A stretch of DNA of 64,000 nt from Capra hircus (Eukaryota; Chordata; Mammalia; Artiodactyla; Bovidae). Below are positions 10,745 to 23,750 of this stretch, one piece after another. The notes beneath the pieces are model-generated. The model saw only the letters and a list, made by a program, of their open reading frames with translations, had not been told where the DNA came from and made no database searches. The number at the start of each line of letters is the position of its first letter. Position 1 is the stretch's first letter. Both the position numbers and the translations under genes were made by a program. The DNA lies in assembly GCF_001704415.2 (NCBI RefSeq), contig NC_030817.1, positions 49,213,550-49,277,549 of the forward strand, read 5' to 3'.

Positions 10745-11424
10745 ACACAGTATAATAAGTGCTGGCAAGGATGTGGAGGAATTGGAACTCTCCTACATAG
10801 GCAGTAATAGAGTACAGTGGTCCAGCCTCTATGGAAAACAGCTGGGAAGTTCCTCAGAAAACTATACACAGAATTACCATGTGGCCCAGCAATACCAGTA
10901 CTAGTTATTCACCCAAAGGGATCTGAAAAAGAAACTCAAACAAAAATTGTACATAAATGTTCATAGCAATAACATTCACAATAGTGAAAAAAAAAAACCG
11001 GGTAGAAACATATTCTATTGAATGGATAGACAAAATGTTGTATATCCATACACTGGACTATTATTCAGCCAAACAAAAAGCAGGGGGGGATTAATTATTG
11101 ACACATGTTACAAAATAGATGAAACTCCAAAATATTATTCTAAGGGAAAGAAATCGCACTGCAAAAGGTCACATATTGCATGATCCCACATATTCAGAAT
11201 AGTCAAATTCATAAAGACAGGAAGCAAATTAGTAGTTGCCACAGGGTCTTGGAAAGCATGGAAAGAGTGGTAACTGCTTAATGCAAGGTATCCTTTTGGG
11301 GTAATGAAAATGTTTTGGAACTAGACAGATGGTGGTCGCACAATATTCTGAATGTACTAAATGCTGCTTTAAAACAGTCAATTTTATGTTACATGAATTT
11401 TGCCTCAATTAAAAAAAAAAAAAC
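10745..11424 (+). mobile_element. Old L1 3' end with poly(A)
   Basis: It contains L1 ORF2 C-terminal/3'UTR landmarks: agtgctggcaaggatgtgga, accatgtggcccagcaatac, tgatcccacatattcag, then ttatgttacatgaattttgc and poly(A) at 11411-11424. Reading frames are broken. Confidence 0.8.
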
Positions 11425-11429
11425 CTTAA

Positions 11430-13590
11430 AAGAGAAACCCAAGCCCACAATTATGGTTAGAGTCATCAACAATCCTCTCTCAACAACTGATGGAACAACT
11501 AGACAGAAAATCAGCAAGGACATAGGAGAATTCAACAGATCAATCAATCAATAGAATCTAATTGGCATTTATAGAAATTTTAGACATTTAAACATATTTC
11601 TAGAACATTTCACCCAAAGTAGCAGAAAACATATTCTTTTCAAATGTCCACAGAACAAATTTAAAGGAAATAAAATCATATTGGGCATGTTCTCTGATCA
11701 CAATGAAATCAAACTATAAGTAACTTATTTTTAAAGAAAAATTTCTGGACATTTGGGGACTACATAACACAGTTTTAAGTAATCCATTGGTCAGAAAAAG
11801 GCTCAAGAAAATGAAAACATCAAAGTTAATGAAAATGAAAACAACACTGAAACTTGTGAGGTGCAACTGAAACAGCTTTGAGGGAAATTTATAGCACCAA
11901 ATGTATATATATAGTAAAATGGATTTATAGGGGCACGCATTGTAGGAAACATCTCAAATCAATAGTCTAAGCTACCACACTTTAGAAACCCATAGAAAGG
12001 AAGCAAAGGGGAGTAAATAAAGAGCAGCAATAAATGGAATTGAAAACAGAAAACTAATAGACAATATCAAGGAGGCAAAAGGCTGACTCTTTTTTAAAAA
12101 TTTAATGAAACTGAAACCATAAAACTCCTACAAGAGAACAAAGTAAGTTCCTCTAAATCAGCCTTGGCAATGAATTTTTAGATTTGACACCAAAAGCAAA
12201 ATAAACAAACACGATTACATCAAACTAAAAAGCTTCTGTACAGACAAGAAAATGAAGTAAAAGTCACTCAGTTGTGTCACTCTGTGACCCCGTGGACTGT
12301 AGCCCGCCAGGCTCCTCCATGGGATTCTCCAGGCAAGAATACTAGAGTGGGCTGCCATTGCCTTCTCCAGGGGATCTTCCCAACCCAGGGACTGAACCCA
12401 GGTCTCCTGCACTGCAGGCAGATGCTTTACCATCTGAGCTACCAGGGAAGACTACAGACAAGGAAATCATAACAAAATGAAAAGGCAAACTATGGGATGG
12501 CAGGAAACATTTGCAAATTCTGTATCTGATAGGAGTTAATGTCCAAAATATATAAAAATGACATAAAACTCAAAAGAAAAGAACAGAAAAAATCCGATTA
12601 AAAAATGGGCAGAGGATCTGAACAGATGTTTTTTCCAAAGAAGATATACCAATGGCCAACAGGGACAAGAAAAGGTACTCAACACACCACTAAACATCAG
12701 GGAATACAAATCAAAACCACAATGAGATATTTGTAATAATGGCTATCATCAAAAAAGAGAGAGCATAAAGAGTTGGTGGGTATGTGGAGAAAGGGAACCC
12801 TTGTCACTGTGGGTAGAAAAGCAAAGCCAATGGTATAGCCATTGATATAGCCACGGAGATTCCTCAAAAAATTAAACACAGAACTACCATATGTTCTAGC
12901 AATCCCACTCCAGGTATATATCCAAAGGGAATGAAAACAGGGTCTTAACAAGGTATATGCACTCCCGTGTTCATTGTAGCATTACTCACAATAGCAAAAA
13001 TATGGAAACAACCTAACTGTCCATCAACAGATGAATAAATACAACATGGTAGAGCTACATAAAGTGGAGTATCATTCAGCCATAAAATCATAAAATAATG
13101 AAATCCTGCCATTTGTGACAACACAGATGGATCTTGAGGGTTTTATGCTAAGTGAAATGAGCTGATCAAAGAAAGACAAATACTGCCTGGTAACGCATGT
13201 GGAATCTTAAAAAAAAAGTGTCAAACTCATTGAAACAGAAAGTTGGAAAGTAGTTAGCAGAGACTGGTGGGTGGAAGAAATAGGAAAAGTTGGTAAAATG
13301 GTACAAACTTCCAGCTCTATGACAAATAAGATCTGAGGCTCTAATATAAAACATGGTGACTATAGTTGAAAATACTTTATTGTATAAATGAAATTTCTGA
13401 AGAGAGTAGAACTTAAAAATTCTCATAAAAAATATGTGAAGTGATAGATGTGTTAACTAACTATAGATGGGGGAATCTTTTTACAATGTAAATATTTATC
13501 AAATCACCATGATGTACACTTTAAATATCTTACAGTTTTATATGGTAATTATACCTCAAGAAAGCTAATTTAAAGAAAGATCAGATAACT
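11430..13590 (+). mobile_element. Old L1 ORF2 to 3'UTR, interrupted by a SINE
   Basis: ORF2-like sequence (ttctctgatcacaatgaaat near 11692) leads into the classical 3' region: aaaaatgggcagaggatctg, gctatcatcaaaaaagagag, cagaactaccatatg and aacctaactgtccatcaaca. A Bov-tA at 12254-12452 interrupts it with a clear target duplication. No frame is intact. Confidence 0.82.
12254..12452 (-). mobile_element. Bov-tA SINE with 15-bp target duplication
   Basis: It is complete on the minus strand: tail (agtcactcagttgtgtcact) at left, tRNA-derived head (gagctaccagggaag) at right. The flanks tacagacaagaaaat (12239-12253) and tacagacaaggaaat (12453-12467) differ at one base and mark the insertion in L1. 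Confidence 0.93.
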
Positions 13591-14909
13591 CCTAATGTAA
13601 GAGTTAAACCTCTTCTGGATTATTTTCTACCAAAATTTATATACCCAAACAAGAGCTATCACTTGCTGAGGCAATGAAAAGTGGAGAGAACAGCTCAAAT
13701 TCAAAACCTGTAATCCCAGAAACTTAAAAAATATGAAATTTTGGTCAGGACAGTTAACAAAAGTGAAACTGAATATATTTGAAACCTTGAGATTTACACA
13801 AGTGAAGGAAAAAAGAAACGGCAAGAAACAAAATTATTTATTGGTCGTACAACCTTATCTTAGTCCATGGCCCTATAATTTACCAATATAATTATGGCAA
13901 TAGTGTGTCCACATCTAGAATATGGTTGAAAAACAGAACCATAGCTTGTGGGACTATAGGAGAGAATCATGGGTCTACCAAGCCAATTAAAGGAGAAATC
14001 CAAAAATCTACACAGAGGAGAAATGGCATTCTTACAGAAGGGAGACGTGATTTTGCTTATTTGGAGAGACACGACACAGTCTGCATGGTGACAACTGTTC
14101 ATGACTCGTCCACAACATCCACAGGAGAGGAAGACAGGAGGACTGGACACGGGGTGACCAAGCCCACTTGAATACTAGAGTGTAATTAAATACAAGAAAG
14201 GAGTTGATTGATCTCATCAGTGTCTGGCAAACTTCAATATTCTCCAGAAAACTCGAAAATGGTATAAGAAAGTGGGCTTCTATTTGAGTAACTGTGACTT
14301 ATACAATACAGTTAGATGTTATTATAGCCTTAATGCACAGAGTAAAAGGACTTACTAGCAACTTCGGTCAGCAGTAGCTAGAAGTCAGTAACTGGGAATT
14401 CTGGTGAATGTGGTGGTGGTCTTGCACCTGGTCCTGGGGCATTTCTAAAAGAGCTCCCTACAAAGATCTACTTTGTTGACTATCAAGTAAAATAAAAGAA
14501 CACATTCTAGAAGAAATAATACCCACAGGACTAAGCAAATGCCACCAGAAAGTGTAGGGTCTGCTCTTCCAGGAGAAAGCCCAGTGAAACACGGTATATG
14601 TGTAACAGGTGTTCTATTTCCCTGCACAGAGGGGCCTACTCTACTATAAGTGCTTGCCTATCATGCTGTAACAAAATATTAGAATGCTTTAGTGAGACAT
14701 GTACAGAATTTCAAATAAATACATCAAGCGCAAAAAGAGTTGTTGATATTTACTTAAATGCTAGTGTTTCAATATTTATTTACATAACAAATCGCTGGCC
14801 ACAGGAGTTAGTTTCTGCAAAACTCCCCCAGTTGATAATGTGTCAACACCCCACTTACATCAACAGACAGATCATCCAGGAAGAAAACCAGTATGGAAAC
14901 ATGGGCCTT
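13591..14909. other. MNS1 intron, no recognised feature
   Basis: About 1.3 kb without a repeat family I can name. Several short open frames overlap on both strands at 13860-14217 (for example 13905-14171 plus and 13860-14150 minus) with no recognisable motifs or splice context. I do not call them genes. Confidence 0.45.
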
Positions 14910-15121
14910 AAATGACACATTAGTCCAGACAGGTTTAACTGATATTTATAGAGCATTCCATTTGAAAGCAGAATATATGGTCTTCTCAACTGCACAAGGA
15001 ATATTCTCCAGGATAGATCATATGCTGAGCAACAAAAGAAGCTCAGTAAATTTAAGAAACTTAAAATTATTATCAAGCATATTTTCTGACCACAATGCTA
15101 TGAGATTAGAAATCAACAATA

Positions 15122-15484
15122 AGGGACATCCCTGGTGGTCCAGTGGTTTGGAATCCACCTACCTATGCAGAGAACATAGGCTCAACTCCAGGTCCAGAAG
15201 GATTCCACATGCTAGGGGCAACTAAGCCCATGTGTCACAACTACCAAGCCTGGGCTCTAGAGCCCGTGAGGCACAACTATTGAAGCCTTTGTGCACTAGA
15301 GCCTGTGTGCCACAACTACTGAAGCCCGTGCACCCTAGAGCCCATGCTTTGCAACAAGAGAAGTGGCCACAATGAGAAGTTCATGCACCAAAACTAGAGA
15401 GTAGCTCCCACTTGCCACAACTAGAGAAAGCCCATGCATAGCAATGAAGATCCAGCCCTGCCCAAAAAAAAACAAAACAAAAAC
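15122..15484 (+). mobile_element. CHR-1-like SINE, long form
   Basis: Head gggacatccctggtggtcca, then several internal repeats of agagcccgtg/cacaactactgaagcc, then gcaacaagagaagtggccac, and an A-rich end (aaaaaaaaacaaaacaaaa). It is inserted in L1 ORF2 sequence. Confidence 0.9.
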
Positions 15485-15894
15485 CAAGATCAACTCCAAG
15501 AAGAAAACTGTAAAAAACACATGGAGACTAAACTATATGGGTGCTAAGCAACTCATGGATCACTGAAGAAATCAAAATCACAACATTTTAGAGCTAAATG
15601 AAAATGAAACCCCAATCCAAAATCTATGGGACACAGCAAAAACAGTTCCAAGAGAGAAGTTTATAGTAATACAATCTTACCTCAGGAAACAAGAAAAATT
15701 CAAACTAAACAACCCAACACTAGACCTAAAGCAACTAAAGAAGAACAGATGAAACTCAAAGTTAGTAGGACAGAAATCATAAACATCAGAGCAGAAATAA
15801 ATGGAGATGAGGATAACAAAAGAAAAGATTGATGAAACTAAAAGCTGGTTCTTTCAAAAGACAAACTTGGTAAGATGCTACTAGTTGGATGGTT

Positions 15895-16094
15895 AGAGTT
15901 AGTCACTCAGCTGTGTCTGACTTTTTGTGACCCTATGGGCTGTAGTCCACCAGGCTCCTCTGTCCATGGAATTCTCCAGGCAAGAATACTGGAATATGTT
16001 GTCATTCCCTTCACCAGGGCATCTTCCCAAACCAGGAACTGAACTCGGGTCTTCTGCATCACAGGCAGACTCTTTATAGTCTGAAACACCAGGG
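15895..16094 (-). mobile_element. Bov-tA SINE
   Basis: Minus-strand copy: tail agtcactcagctgtgtctga at left, central gtccatggaattctccaggc, head (caccaggga) at right. It interrupts the L1 ORF2 remnant. Confidence 0.9.
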
Positions 16095-18507
16095 ACTCAG
16101 ACAGTAAAGAGACAACTACAAGCAACTGTATGCAAATAAAATGGATAACCTAGAAAAGACGACAGATTTTTAGAAAAGTAGAACCTTCCAAGACCAAACC
16201 AGGAAGAAACAGAAAATATGAACAGACCAACTATGTTACTGAAATTGAAACTGTGATTAAAAATATTCCAACAAATTAAAGTCCAGGACCAGATGGCTTC
16301 ATAGGTGAATTCTAGCAAATATTTAGAGAAGAGTTAATATCTGTGCTTCTGAAACTCTTCCATAAAACTACAGAAGAAGAACACTCTCAAATTCATTCTA
16401 TAAGGCCATCATAACCCCAGCCAAAGATAACACACACAAAAAGAGAAAATTACAGGCCAATATCTCTGATGAATATAGATGCAAAAATTGTCTACAAAAT
16501 ACTAGCAAACCACATCCGATGACACATTAAAAATATCAAACACCATGATCAGGTGGGATTTAACCTAGGGATACAAGGATTCTTCAACATATGTTAATCA
16601 ATGTGATACACCACACTAAAAAGCTGAAGAATAAAAAAAAAACTATATATATGACCATCTCAATAGTTGCATAAAAAAGCTTTTGACAATATTCAACCCT
16701 CATTTATGATAAGAAATTGATCAGAGAGTGAGCACAGAGGGAACCTACCTCAAGATAATAAAGGCCATATACGACAAATCCACAGCAAGTATCAATCTCA
16801 ACAGTGAAAAACTGAAAGCGTTTCCTCTAAGATCAAGAAGAAAAGAATCTTCACTCTCATCACTTTTATTCAATATACTTTTGTAAATTCTAGCCATGCA
16901 ATCAAAGAAGAAAAAGAAAACAGAAGGAATCCAAACTGGGAAAGAAGTAAACTATTATTGTTTGCAGATGACATACTATGCATAAAAAACCCTAAAGAGA
17001 CTATCAAAACTACTAGAGCTCATCAATGAATCAATTACATTGTAAGTTACAAAGTTAATACACATAAATCTCTTGCATTTCTATACACATAAAACGGAAA
17101 AATAGAGAAATTAAGGAAACTAATGCATTTACCATCATATCAAAAAGAATAAAATACCTATGAATAAATTGACCTAAGGAGACAAAAGACCTGCACTCTC
17201 AAAACTATGAGGTAATGATGAAAGAAATCAAAGATGACACAAATAGATACACAGATATACCATAACCTTGGATTGGAAGAACTTACATTGTTAAAATGAC
17301 CAAACAACCCAAGGGAGTTTACACATCCAATGCAATCCCTGTCAAGTTATCAATGGCATTTTTCACTGAACTAGAAAGAATTTTTCAGTTTGTATGGAAA
17401 CACAAAACCTCCTGAAGCCAACATAATCCTGAGAAATGAAAATGGAACTGGGGGAGTCAGGCTACCTGACTTCAGATTGCACTACAAAGCTTTAGTCATC
17501 AAACTATGGTAATTGCCCCAAAACAGAAATACAGGTCAATGGACTAGGACAGAAAGCCCAGAAATAAACCTTGCACCTGCAAACAATTAATCTACAACAA
17601 GGGAGGCAGGGATATACCAAGGAGAAAAGACAGTCTCTTCAATAAGTGATGCTGGGAAAACCAGACAGTTACATGGAGAAAAAAATGAAGTTAGAATATT
17701 CGTTTAATAACTTACACAAAAGTAAACTTAAAATGGATTAAAGACCTAAATATAAGACCAGATACTATAAAACTTTTAAAGGAAAACATACACAGAAAAC
17801 TCTTTGACATAAACCACAGCAAGGTCTTTTTGGATTCAACTCCTAGAGTAATGAAAATAAAAATAAAAATAAGACCTAATTAAACTTAAAAGACTTTGCA
17901 CAGCAAAGGAAACCATAAACAAAATGAAAGACAACCCACAGAATGGGAGAAAATATTTGGAAACAATGTTACTAACAAGGGGTTAACCTCCAAAATGTAT
18001 AAACAGTTCATGCAGTTTAACATCAAAAAATAAATAAATAAATGGGTCAATACACAGAAATCTCTTGCAGAGAATTTCAATCAGAAGACAGGAAGAGACA
18101 TTTCTCAAAAGAGGACATACAGATGGCCAAAAAGCACGTGAAAAGATGCTCAACATCACTAAAACTACAATGAGGTATCACTTCACATCAGTCAGAACAA
18201 TGATAATCATCATCAGTCTACAAACAGTTAAGTGCTGGACAGGTTGTGAAGAAAAGGAAACCCTCCTTCATTGTTGATGGGAATGTAAATTGGTACAACC
18301 ACTATGGAGAACAGTATGGAGGTTCTCTAAAAAACTAAAAATAGAACTACCATATGATCCAGCAATCCCATTCTTAGGCATATATCTGGAGAAAATCATA
18401 ATTCAAAGATATAGGCACTCCAATGTTTGCAGTGCAGGTCTATTTACAATAGCCAAGACATAAAAGCTACCTAAATGTCCATCAACAAAGGAACAGAGAA
18501 AGAAGTG

Positions 18508-18530
18508 GGGTGTGTGTGTGTGTGTGTGTT
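18508..18530 (+). repeat. (TG)n microsatellite
   Basis: About ten TG units lie within the L1 3' region, a likely polymorphic site. Confidence 0.95.
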
Positions 18531-18751
18531 GGAATATTACTTGACCATAAAAAAGAATGAAATAATGCCACTTGTAACAATCAGCATGATAGGTATTATC
18601 ATACTAAGTGAAAAATGTCAGAGGAAGACAAATATATATATCTCTTACACGTGGAACCTAAAAAAATGATACATATGAACTTATTTAAAAAACAGAAACA
18701 GACTTCAAAATCGAATTTATGGTTACCAAAGGGGAAAGGGGTATATATATA

Positions 18752-21700
18752 GGGTGGCTGCATGGGCACAGGAGGGCCTAGAGGAGCTATCCCCCGTTGA
18801 AGGTCAGGAAGGGTGGTGGTGAGGAGATACCCTTCATCAAAGATAAGGAGCAGCAGCTGTGCTTTGCTGGAGCAGCTGTGAAGAGATACCCCACACCCAA
18901 GTAAGATGGTAGGTGTTGCAAGAGGGCATCAGAGGGCAGACACACTGAAACCATACTCACAGAAAACTAGTCAATCTAATCACTCTAGGACCACAGCCTT
19001 GTCTAACTCAATGAAACCAAGCCATGCCCACGGGGCAACCCAAGATGGGCGGGTCATGGTGGAGAGGTCTGACAGAATGTGGTCCACTGGAGAAGGGACT
19101 GGCAAACCACTTCAGTATTCTTGCCTTGAGAACCCCATGAACAGTATGAAAAGGCAAAATGATAGGATACCAAAAGAGGAACTCCCCAGGTCAGTAGGTG
19201 CCCAACATGCTACTGGAGATCATGGAGAAAAAACTCCAGAAAGAATGAAGGGATGGAGCCAAAGCAAAAACAATATCCAGTTGTGGATGTGAAGGTGATA
19301 GAAGCAAGATCCGATGCTGTAAAGAGCAATATTGCATAGGAACCTGGAATGTCAGGTCCATGAATCAAGGCAAATTGGAAGCGGTCAAACAAAAGATGGC
19401 AAGAGTGAACGTCCACATTCTAGGAATCAGCGAACTAAAATGGACTGGAATGGGTGAATTTACCTCAGAAGACCATTATATCTACTACTGCGGGCAGGAA
19501 TCTCTCAGAAGAAATGGAGTAGCCATCATGGTAAACAAAAGAGTCCAAAATGCAGTACTTGGATGGACTCTCAAAAATGACAGAATGATCTCTGTTCGTT
19601 TCCAAGGCAAACCATTCAATATCACAGTAATCCAAGTCTATGCCCCAACCAGTAACGCTGAAGAAGCTGAAGTTGAATGGTTCTATGAAGACCTACAAGA
19701 CCTTTTAGAACTTACACCCAAAGAGATTTCCTTTTCATTATAGGGGACTGGAATGCAAAAGTAGGAAGTCGAGAAACACCTGGAGTAACAGGCAGATTTG
19801 GCCTTGGAATACAGAATGAAGCAGGGCAAAGACTAATAGAGTTTGCCAAGAAAATGCACTGGTCATAGCAAACACCCTCTTCCAACAATACAAGAGAAGA
19901 CTCTACACATGGACATCACTAGATGGTCAATACTGCAATCAGATTGATTATATTCTTTGCAGCCAAAGATGGAGAAGCTCTATACAGTCAACAAAAACAA
20001 GACCAGGAGCTGACTGTGGCTCAGATCATGAACTCCTTATTACCAAATTCAGACTCAAATTGAAGAAAGTAGGGAAAACTGCTAGACCATTCAGGTATGA
20101 CCTAAATCAAATCCCTTATGATTATACAGAGGAAGTGAGAAATAGATTTAAGGGCCTAGATCTGATAGATACAGTGTCTGATGAACTATGGAATGAGGTT
20201 CGTGACATTGTACAGGAGACAGGGATCAAGACCATTCCCACGCAAAAGAAATGCAAACAAGCAAAATGGCTGTCTGGGGAGGCCTTACAAATAGCTGTGA
20301 CAAGAAGAGAGGCGAAAAGCAAAGGAGAAAAGGAAAGATGTAAGCATCTGAATGCAGAGTTCCAAAGAATAGCAAGAAGAGATAAGAAAGCCTTCTTCAG
20401 CAATCAATGCAAAGAAATAGAGGAAAACAACAGAAATGGGAAAGACTAGAGATCTCTTCAAGAAATTAGATACCAAGGGAACATTTCATGCAAAGATGAG
20501 CTCGATAAAGGACAGAAATGGTAGGGACCTAACGGAAGCAGAAGATATTAAGAAGAGGTGGCAAGAATACACAGAAGAACTGTACAAAAAAGAAATTCAT
20601 GATCAAGATAATCATGATGGTGTGAGCACTTACCTAGAGCCAGACATCTTGGAATGTGAAGTCAAGTGGGCCTTAGAAAGCATTACTACGAACAAAGCTA
20701 GTGGAGGTGATGGAATTCCAGTTGAGCTATTTCAAATCCTGAAAGATGATGCTGTGAAAGTGCTGCACTCAATATGCCAGCAAATTTGGAAAACTCAGCA
20801 GTGGCCACAGGACTGGAAAAAGTCAGTTTTCATTCCAATCCCAAAGAAAGGCAATGCCAAAGAATGCTCAAACTACCACACAATTGCACTCATCTCATAC
20901 GCTAGTAAAGCAATGCTCAAAATTCTCCAAGCCAGGCTTCAGAAATACGTGAACCGTGAACCTCCTGATGTTCAAGCTGGTTTTAGAAAAGGCAGAGGAA
21001 CCAGAGATCAAATTGCCAACATCCGCTGGATCATGGAAAAAGCAAGAGAATTCCAGAAAAACATCTATTTCTGCTTTATTGACTATGCCAAAGCCTTTGA
21101 CTGTGTGGATCACAATAAACTGTGGAAAATTCTGAAAGAGATGGGAATACCAGACCACCTGACCTGCCTCTTGAGAAATCTGTATGCAGGTCAGGAAGCA
21201 ACAGTTAGAACTGGACATGGAACAACAGACTGTTTCCAAATAGGAAAAGGAGTACGTCAAGGCTGTATATTCTCACCCTGCTTATTCAACTTCTATGCAG
21301 AGTACATCATGAGAAACACTGGACTGGAAGAAGCACAAGCTGGAATAAAGATTGCTGGGAGAAATATCAATAACCTCAGATATGCAAATGATACCACCCT
21401 TATGGCAGAAAGTGAAGAGGAACTAAAAAGCCTCTTGATGAAAGTGAAAGTGGAGAGTGAAAAAGTTGGCCTAAAGCTCAACATTCAGAAAACGAAGATC
21501 ATGGCATCTGGTCCCATCACTTCAGGGGAAATATATGGGGAAACAGTGGAAACAGTGTCAGACTTTATTTTTTGGGGCTCCAAAATCACTGCAGATGGTG
21601 ATTGCAGCCATGAAATTAAAAAACCTTACTCCTTGGAAGGAAAGTTATGACCAACCTAGATAGCATATTGAAAAGCAGAGGTATTACTTTGCCGACTCTG

Positions 21701-22155
21701 GTCCGTCTAGTCAAGGCTATGGTTTTTCCAGTAGTCACGTATGGATGTGAGAGTTGGACTGTGAAGAAGGCTGAGCACCGATGAATTGATGCTTTTGAAC
21801 TGTGGTCTTGGAGAAGACTCTTCAGAGTCCCTTGGACTGCAAGGAGATCCAACCAGTCCATTCTGAAGGAGATCAGTCCTGTTGTTCTCTGGAAGGAATG
21901 ATGCTAAAGCTGAAACTCCAGTACTTTGGCCACCTCATTTGAAGAGTTGACTCATTGGAGAAGACTTTGATGCTGGGAGGGATTGGGGACAACAGGAGAA
22001 GGGGACGATAGATCATGAGATGGCTGGATGGTATCACTCACTCGATGGACATGAGTCTGAGTGAACTCCGGGAGTTTGTGATGGACAGGGAGGCCTGGAG
22101 TGCTGCGATTCATGGGGTCACAAAGAGTTGGACACGACTGAGCGACTAACTGAAT

Positions 22156-22158
<3 letters not shown>
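18752..22158 (+). mobile_element. LINE BovB, long copy nested in L1
   Basis: It starts within the BovB 5' leader (ggtggctgcatgggc, gaaggtcaggaagggtggtg) but lacks the GC-rich 40-bp units seen at 47803. It runs through endonuclease and RT to the normal 3' end (gacacgactgagcgactaac). It is 3.4 kb with few small indels, so comparatively young. It splits an L1 3'UTR (14910-18751 and 22206-22400). Confidence 0.95.
19318..21894 (+). pseudogene. BovB ORF2 (endonuclease-reverse transcriptase), inactivated
   Basis: ORF2 encodes an apurinic/apyrimidinic-type endonuclease followed by a reverse transcriptase. The endonuclease start is GTWNVRSMNQGKLEAVKQ at about 19341, continued at 19360-19743. A frameshift near 19735 precedes GDWNAKVGS. 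The linker is open at 20060-20449 and the RT at 20436-21650 (404 codons). RT landmarks are KASGGDGIPVELFQ, FRKGRGTRDQIANIRW, CFIDYAKAFDCVDHNKLW and RQGCIFSPCLFNFY. The catalytic YADD is YAND at 21381-21392, which removes a metal-binding aspartate. A frameshift near 21635 separates the C-terminal part. Confidence 0.92.
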
Positions 22159-22206
<48 letters not shown>

Positions 22207-22207
22207 G
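22159..22207 (+). repeat. (TA)n(CA)n microsatellite
   Basis: A long TA run followed by CA units lies at the junction of the BovB 3' end with the resumed L1 3'UTR. The left junction also has tatatata, consistent with insertion into a TA-rich site. Confidence 0.95.
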
Positions 22208-22400
22208 ATATATAAAATAGATAACAAGGACCTACTATGTAGCACAGGGAACTATATACTGATTATTCTGTAATAATCTAAGTAGTAAAAGAATCATGAA
22301 AAGAATGAATGTATGTATATGCATAACTGAATCACTTTGTTGTATACCTGAAAGTAACATGATATTGTAAATCAACTATAGTCCAATATAAAATAAAAAT
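22206..22400 (+). mobile_element. L1 3'UTR, continuation after BovB
   Basis: aacaaggacctactatgtag, cacagggaactatat, ctgaatcactttgttgtata and ttgtaaatcaactatagtcc are the artiodactyl L1 3' end. It continues the element broken at 18751. Confidence 0.88.
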
Positions 22401-23052
22401 TAACTTAAAATAAATACACAATAAAACACTGAATAAATATTTTTAAACACTAAAAGAATATAATTCCTCCCCTAGATAGTTTCACTGGAAAAGTCTACCA
22501 AATTTTTAATGAATTAACTAACATCAATTCTAAACAATCTCTTCTAGAAAACAGCAGGAAACTTTTGCATTCATTTTATGAAGGCAGTTTACCCTGACAC
22601 CAGTATACAAAATGAAAACTAAAAGCCAATACTCTTTATGAATAAGGATGCAAAAATCCTGAAACAGATTATTAGAAAATTAAAATCCAGTCACATATTT
22701 AAAGACATGCACACCATGGCCAAGTGGGATTTATTCTAGTGATGCAAGGCAGTTCAGTAACTCCTGAGGTTAATCAATGCAATCAACCAAGCTAAAGAAG
22801 AAACAGCATTTGACAAAATTCATCACCTCTTTATGACAAAAAATATTCAGAAAAATAGAAATAGAAGAGAATGTCCTCAAGTATAGAAAGAGCATCTACA
22901 AAAAAGTACAGTTAACATAATGCTTCTCCCCTGAGAGATAACAAAGAAAGATGACATCTAGTCTCATCACTCATTCAATATAGTGCCAGCCAGTGCTAAA
23001 AATTTTAGCCAGTACAATAAAGCAAAAAAGTAAATAAAAAGTGTACCTAGAT

Positions 23053-23208
23053 GGGACCTCCCTGGTGGTCCAGCGGCTAAGACTCTGCATGCCCACTGCA
23101 GGAGGCCTGGCGTTTGATTCCCTGGTCACGGAACTAGATCCCACATGCCACAAGTAAAGACCCCATGTACCACAACTAAAGCTAAATAAATAAATAAATA
23201 TTTTTTTA
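23053..23208 (+). mobile_element. CHR-type SINE
   Basis: Head gggacctccctggtggtcca, B-box-like tttgattccctggtcacgg, and an end of aataaataaataaat followed by T/A-rich sequence. It lies in the old L1. Confidence 0.9.
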
Positions 23209-23540
23209 AAAGTGTGTAGATAAGAAACCAAGAAATGAAACTGTTCCTATTTGCAGAAGACATGACTATGTATGGAAAAACAAAGAAACCAACTCCTACA
23301 AACTCCTACAGCTACTAAGTGAATTCAGCAAGGTCATGAGATACAAGATAAATATTTATTTTAAAAAAGTCAATGCACTAGCAATGAGTAGGTGGACAAT
23401 GAAATTAAAACTTAAATTGCATTTACAACCACTCAAAAAACTGAAATACTTCAATGTAAATCTAACAAAACATGTACAGGATTTGTATGCTGAAGAATAT
23501 AAAACACTGATGAAAAAATTCAAAGATGATTTAAACAGAA

Positions 23541-23750
23541 TTGACTTGAACAATACAGGGGTTAAACCACATAAATTTAGTCAGCTCTCTGTATCCACAG
23601 TTCTGTATCTGTGGATATCTATATATCTACAGATATATATCTATATCTATGGAATCAACCAACCATAGACTGTATAAACAGCAGGTTTTACTACTGAAAA
23701 ATATCCAAATATAGATGGACTCACACATTCAAACCTGTGTTATTCAAGGG
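23541..23750. mobile_element. Tigger-like non-autonomous DNA transposon
   Basis: The ends ttgaacaatacaggggtt and aacctgtgttattcaagg are inverted relative to each other. The interior holds tatccacagttctgtatctg and ggaatcaaccaaccatagac, as in pogo/Tigger-related elements. No transposase is present. Confidence 0.6.

Larger units (their letters stand above)
14910..18751 (+). mobile_element. Old L1 ORF2 with 3'UTR, carrying two SINEs
   Basis: It starts in the endonuclease end (gagcattccatttgaaagca; tttctgaccacaatgctatg) and continues through RT. The FADD reverse-transcriptase motif is readable near 16962-16973 (tttgcagatgac). Then come the 3' landmarks accatatgatccagcaatcc and atgtccatcaac. Many stops and indels make it inactive. 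A CHR SINE (15122-15484) and a Bov-tA (15895-16094) lie within it. Its 3'UTR breaks at 18751 and resumes at about 22206, with a BovB in between. Confidence 0.85.

Noticed and set aside
13860..14217. Overlapping open frames on both strands (88, 96 and 61 codons) as a small gene
   Set aside because: No recognisable motifs, no splice signals in register and no repeat support; left as unexplained intron.
20436..21650. 404-codon reverse transcriptase as a novel RT system (retron, DGR or domesticated RT)
   Set aside because: It aligns with more than ten other BovB copies in this window, has BovB flanks and has lost the catalytic aspartate (YAND).
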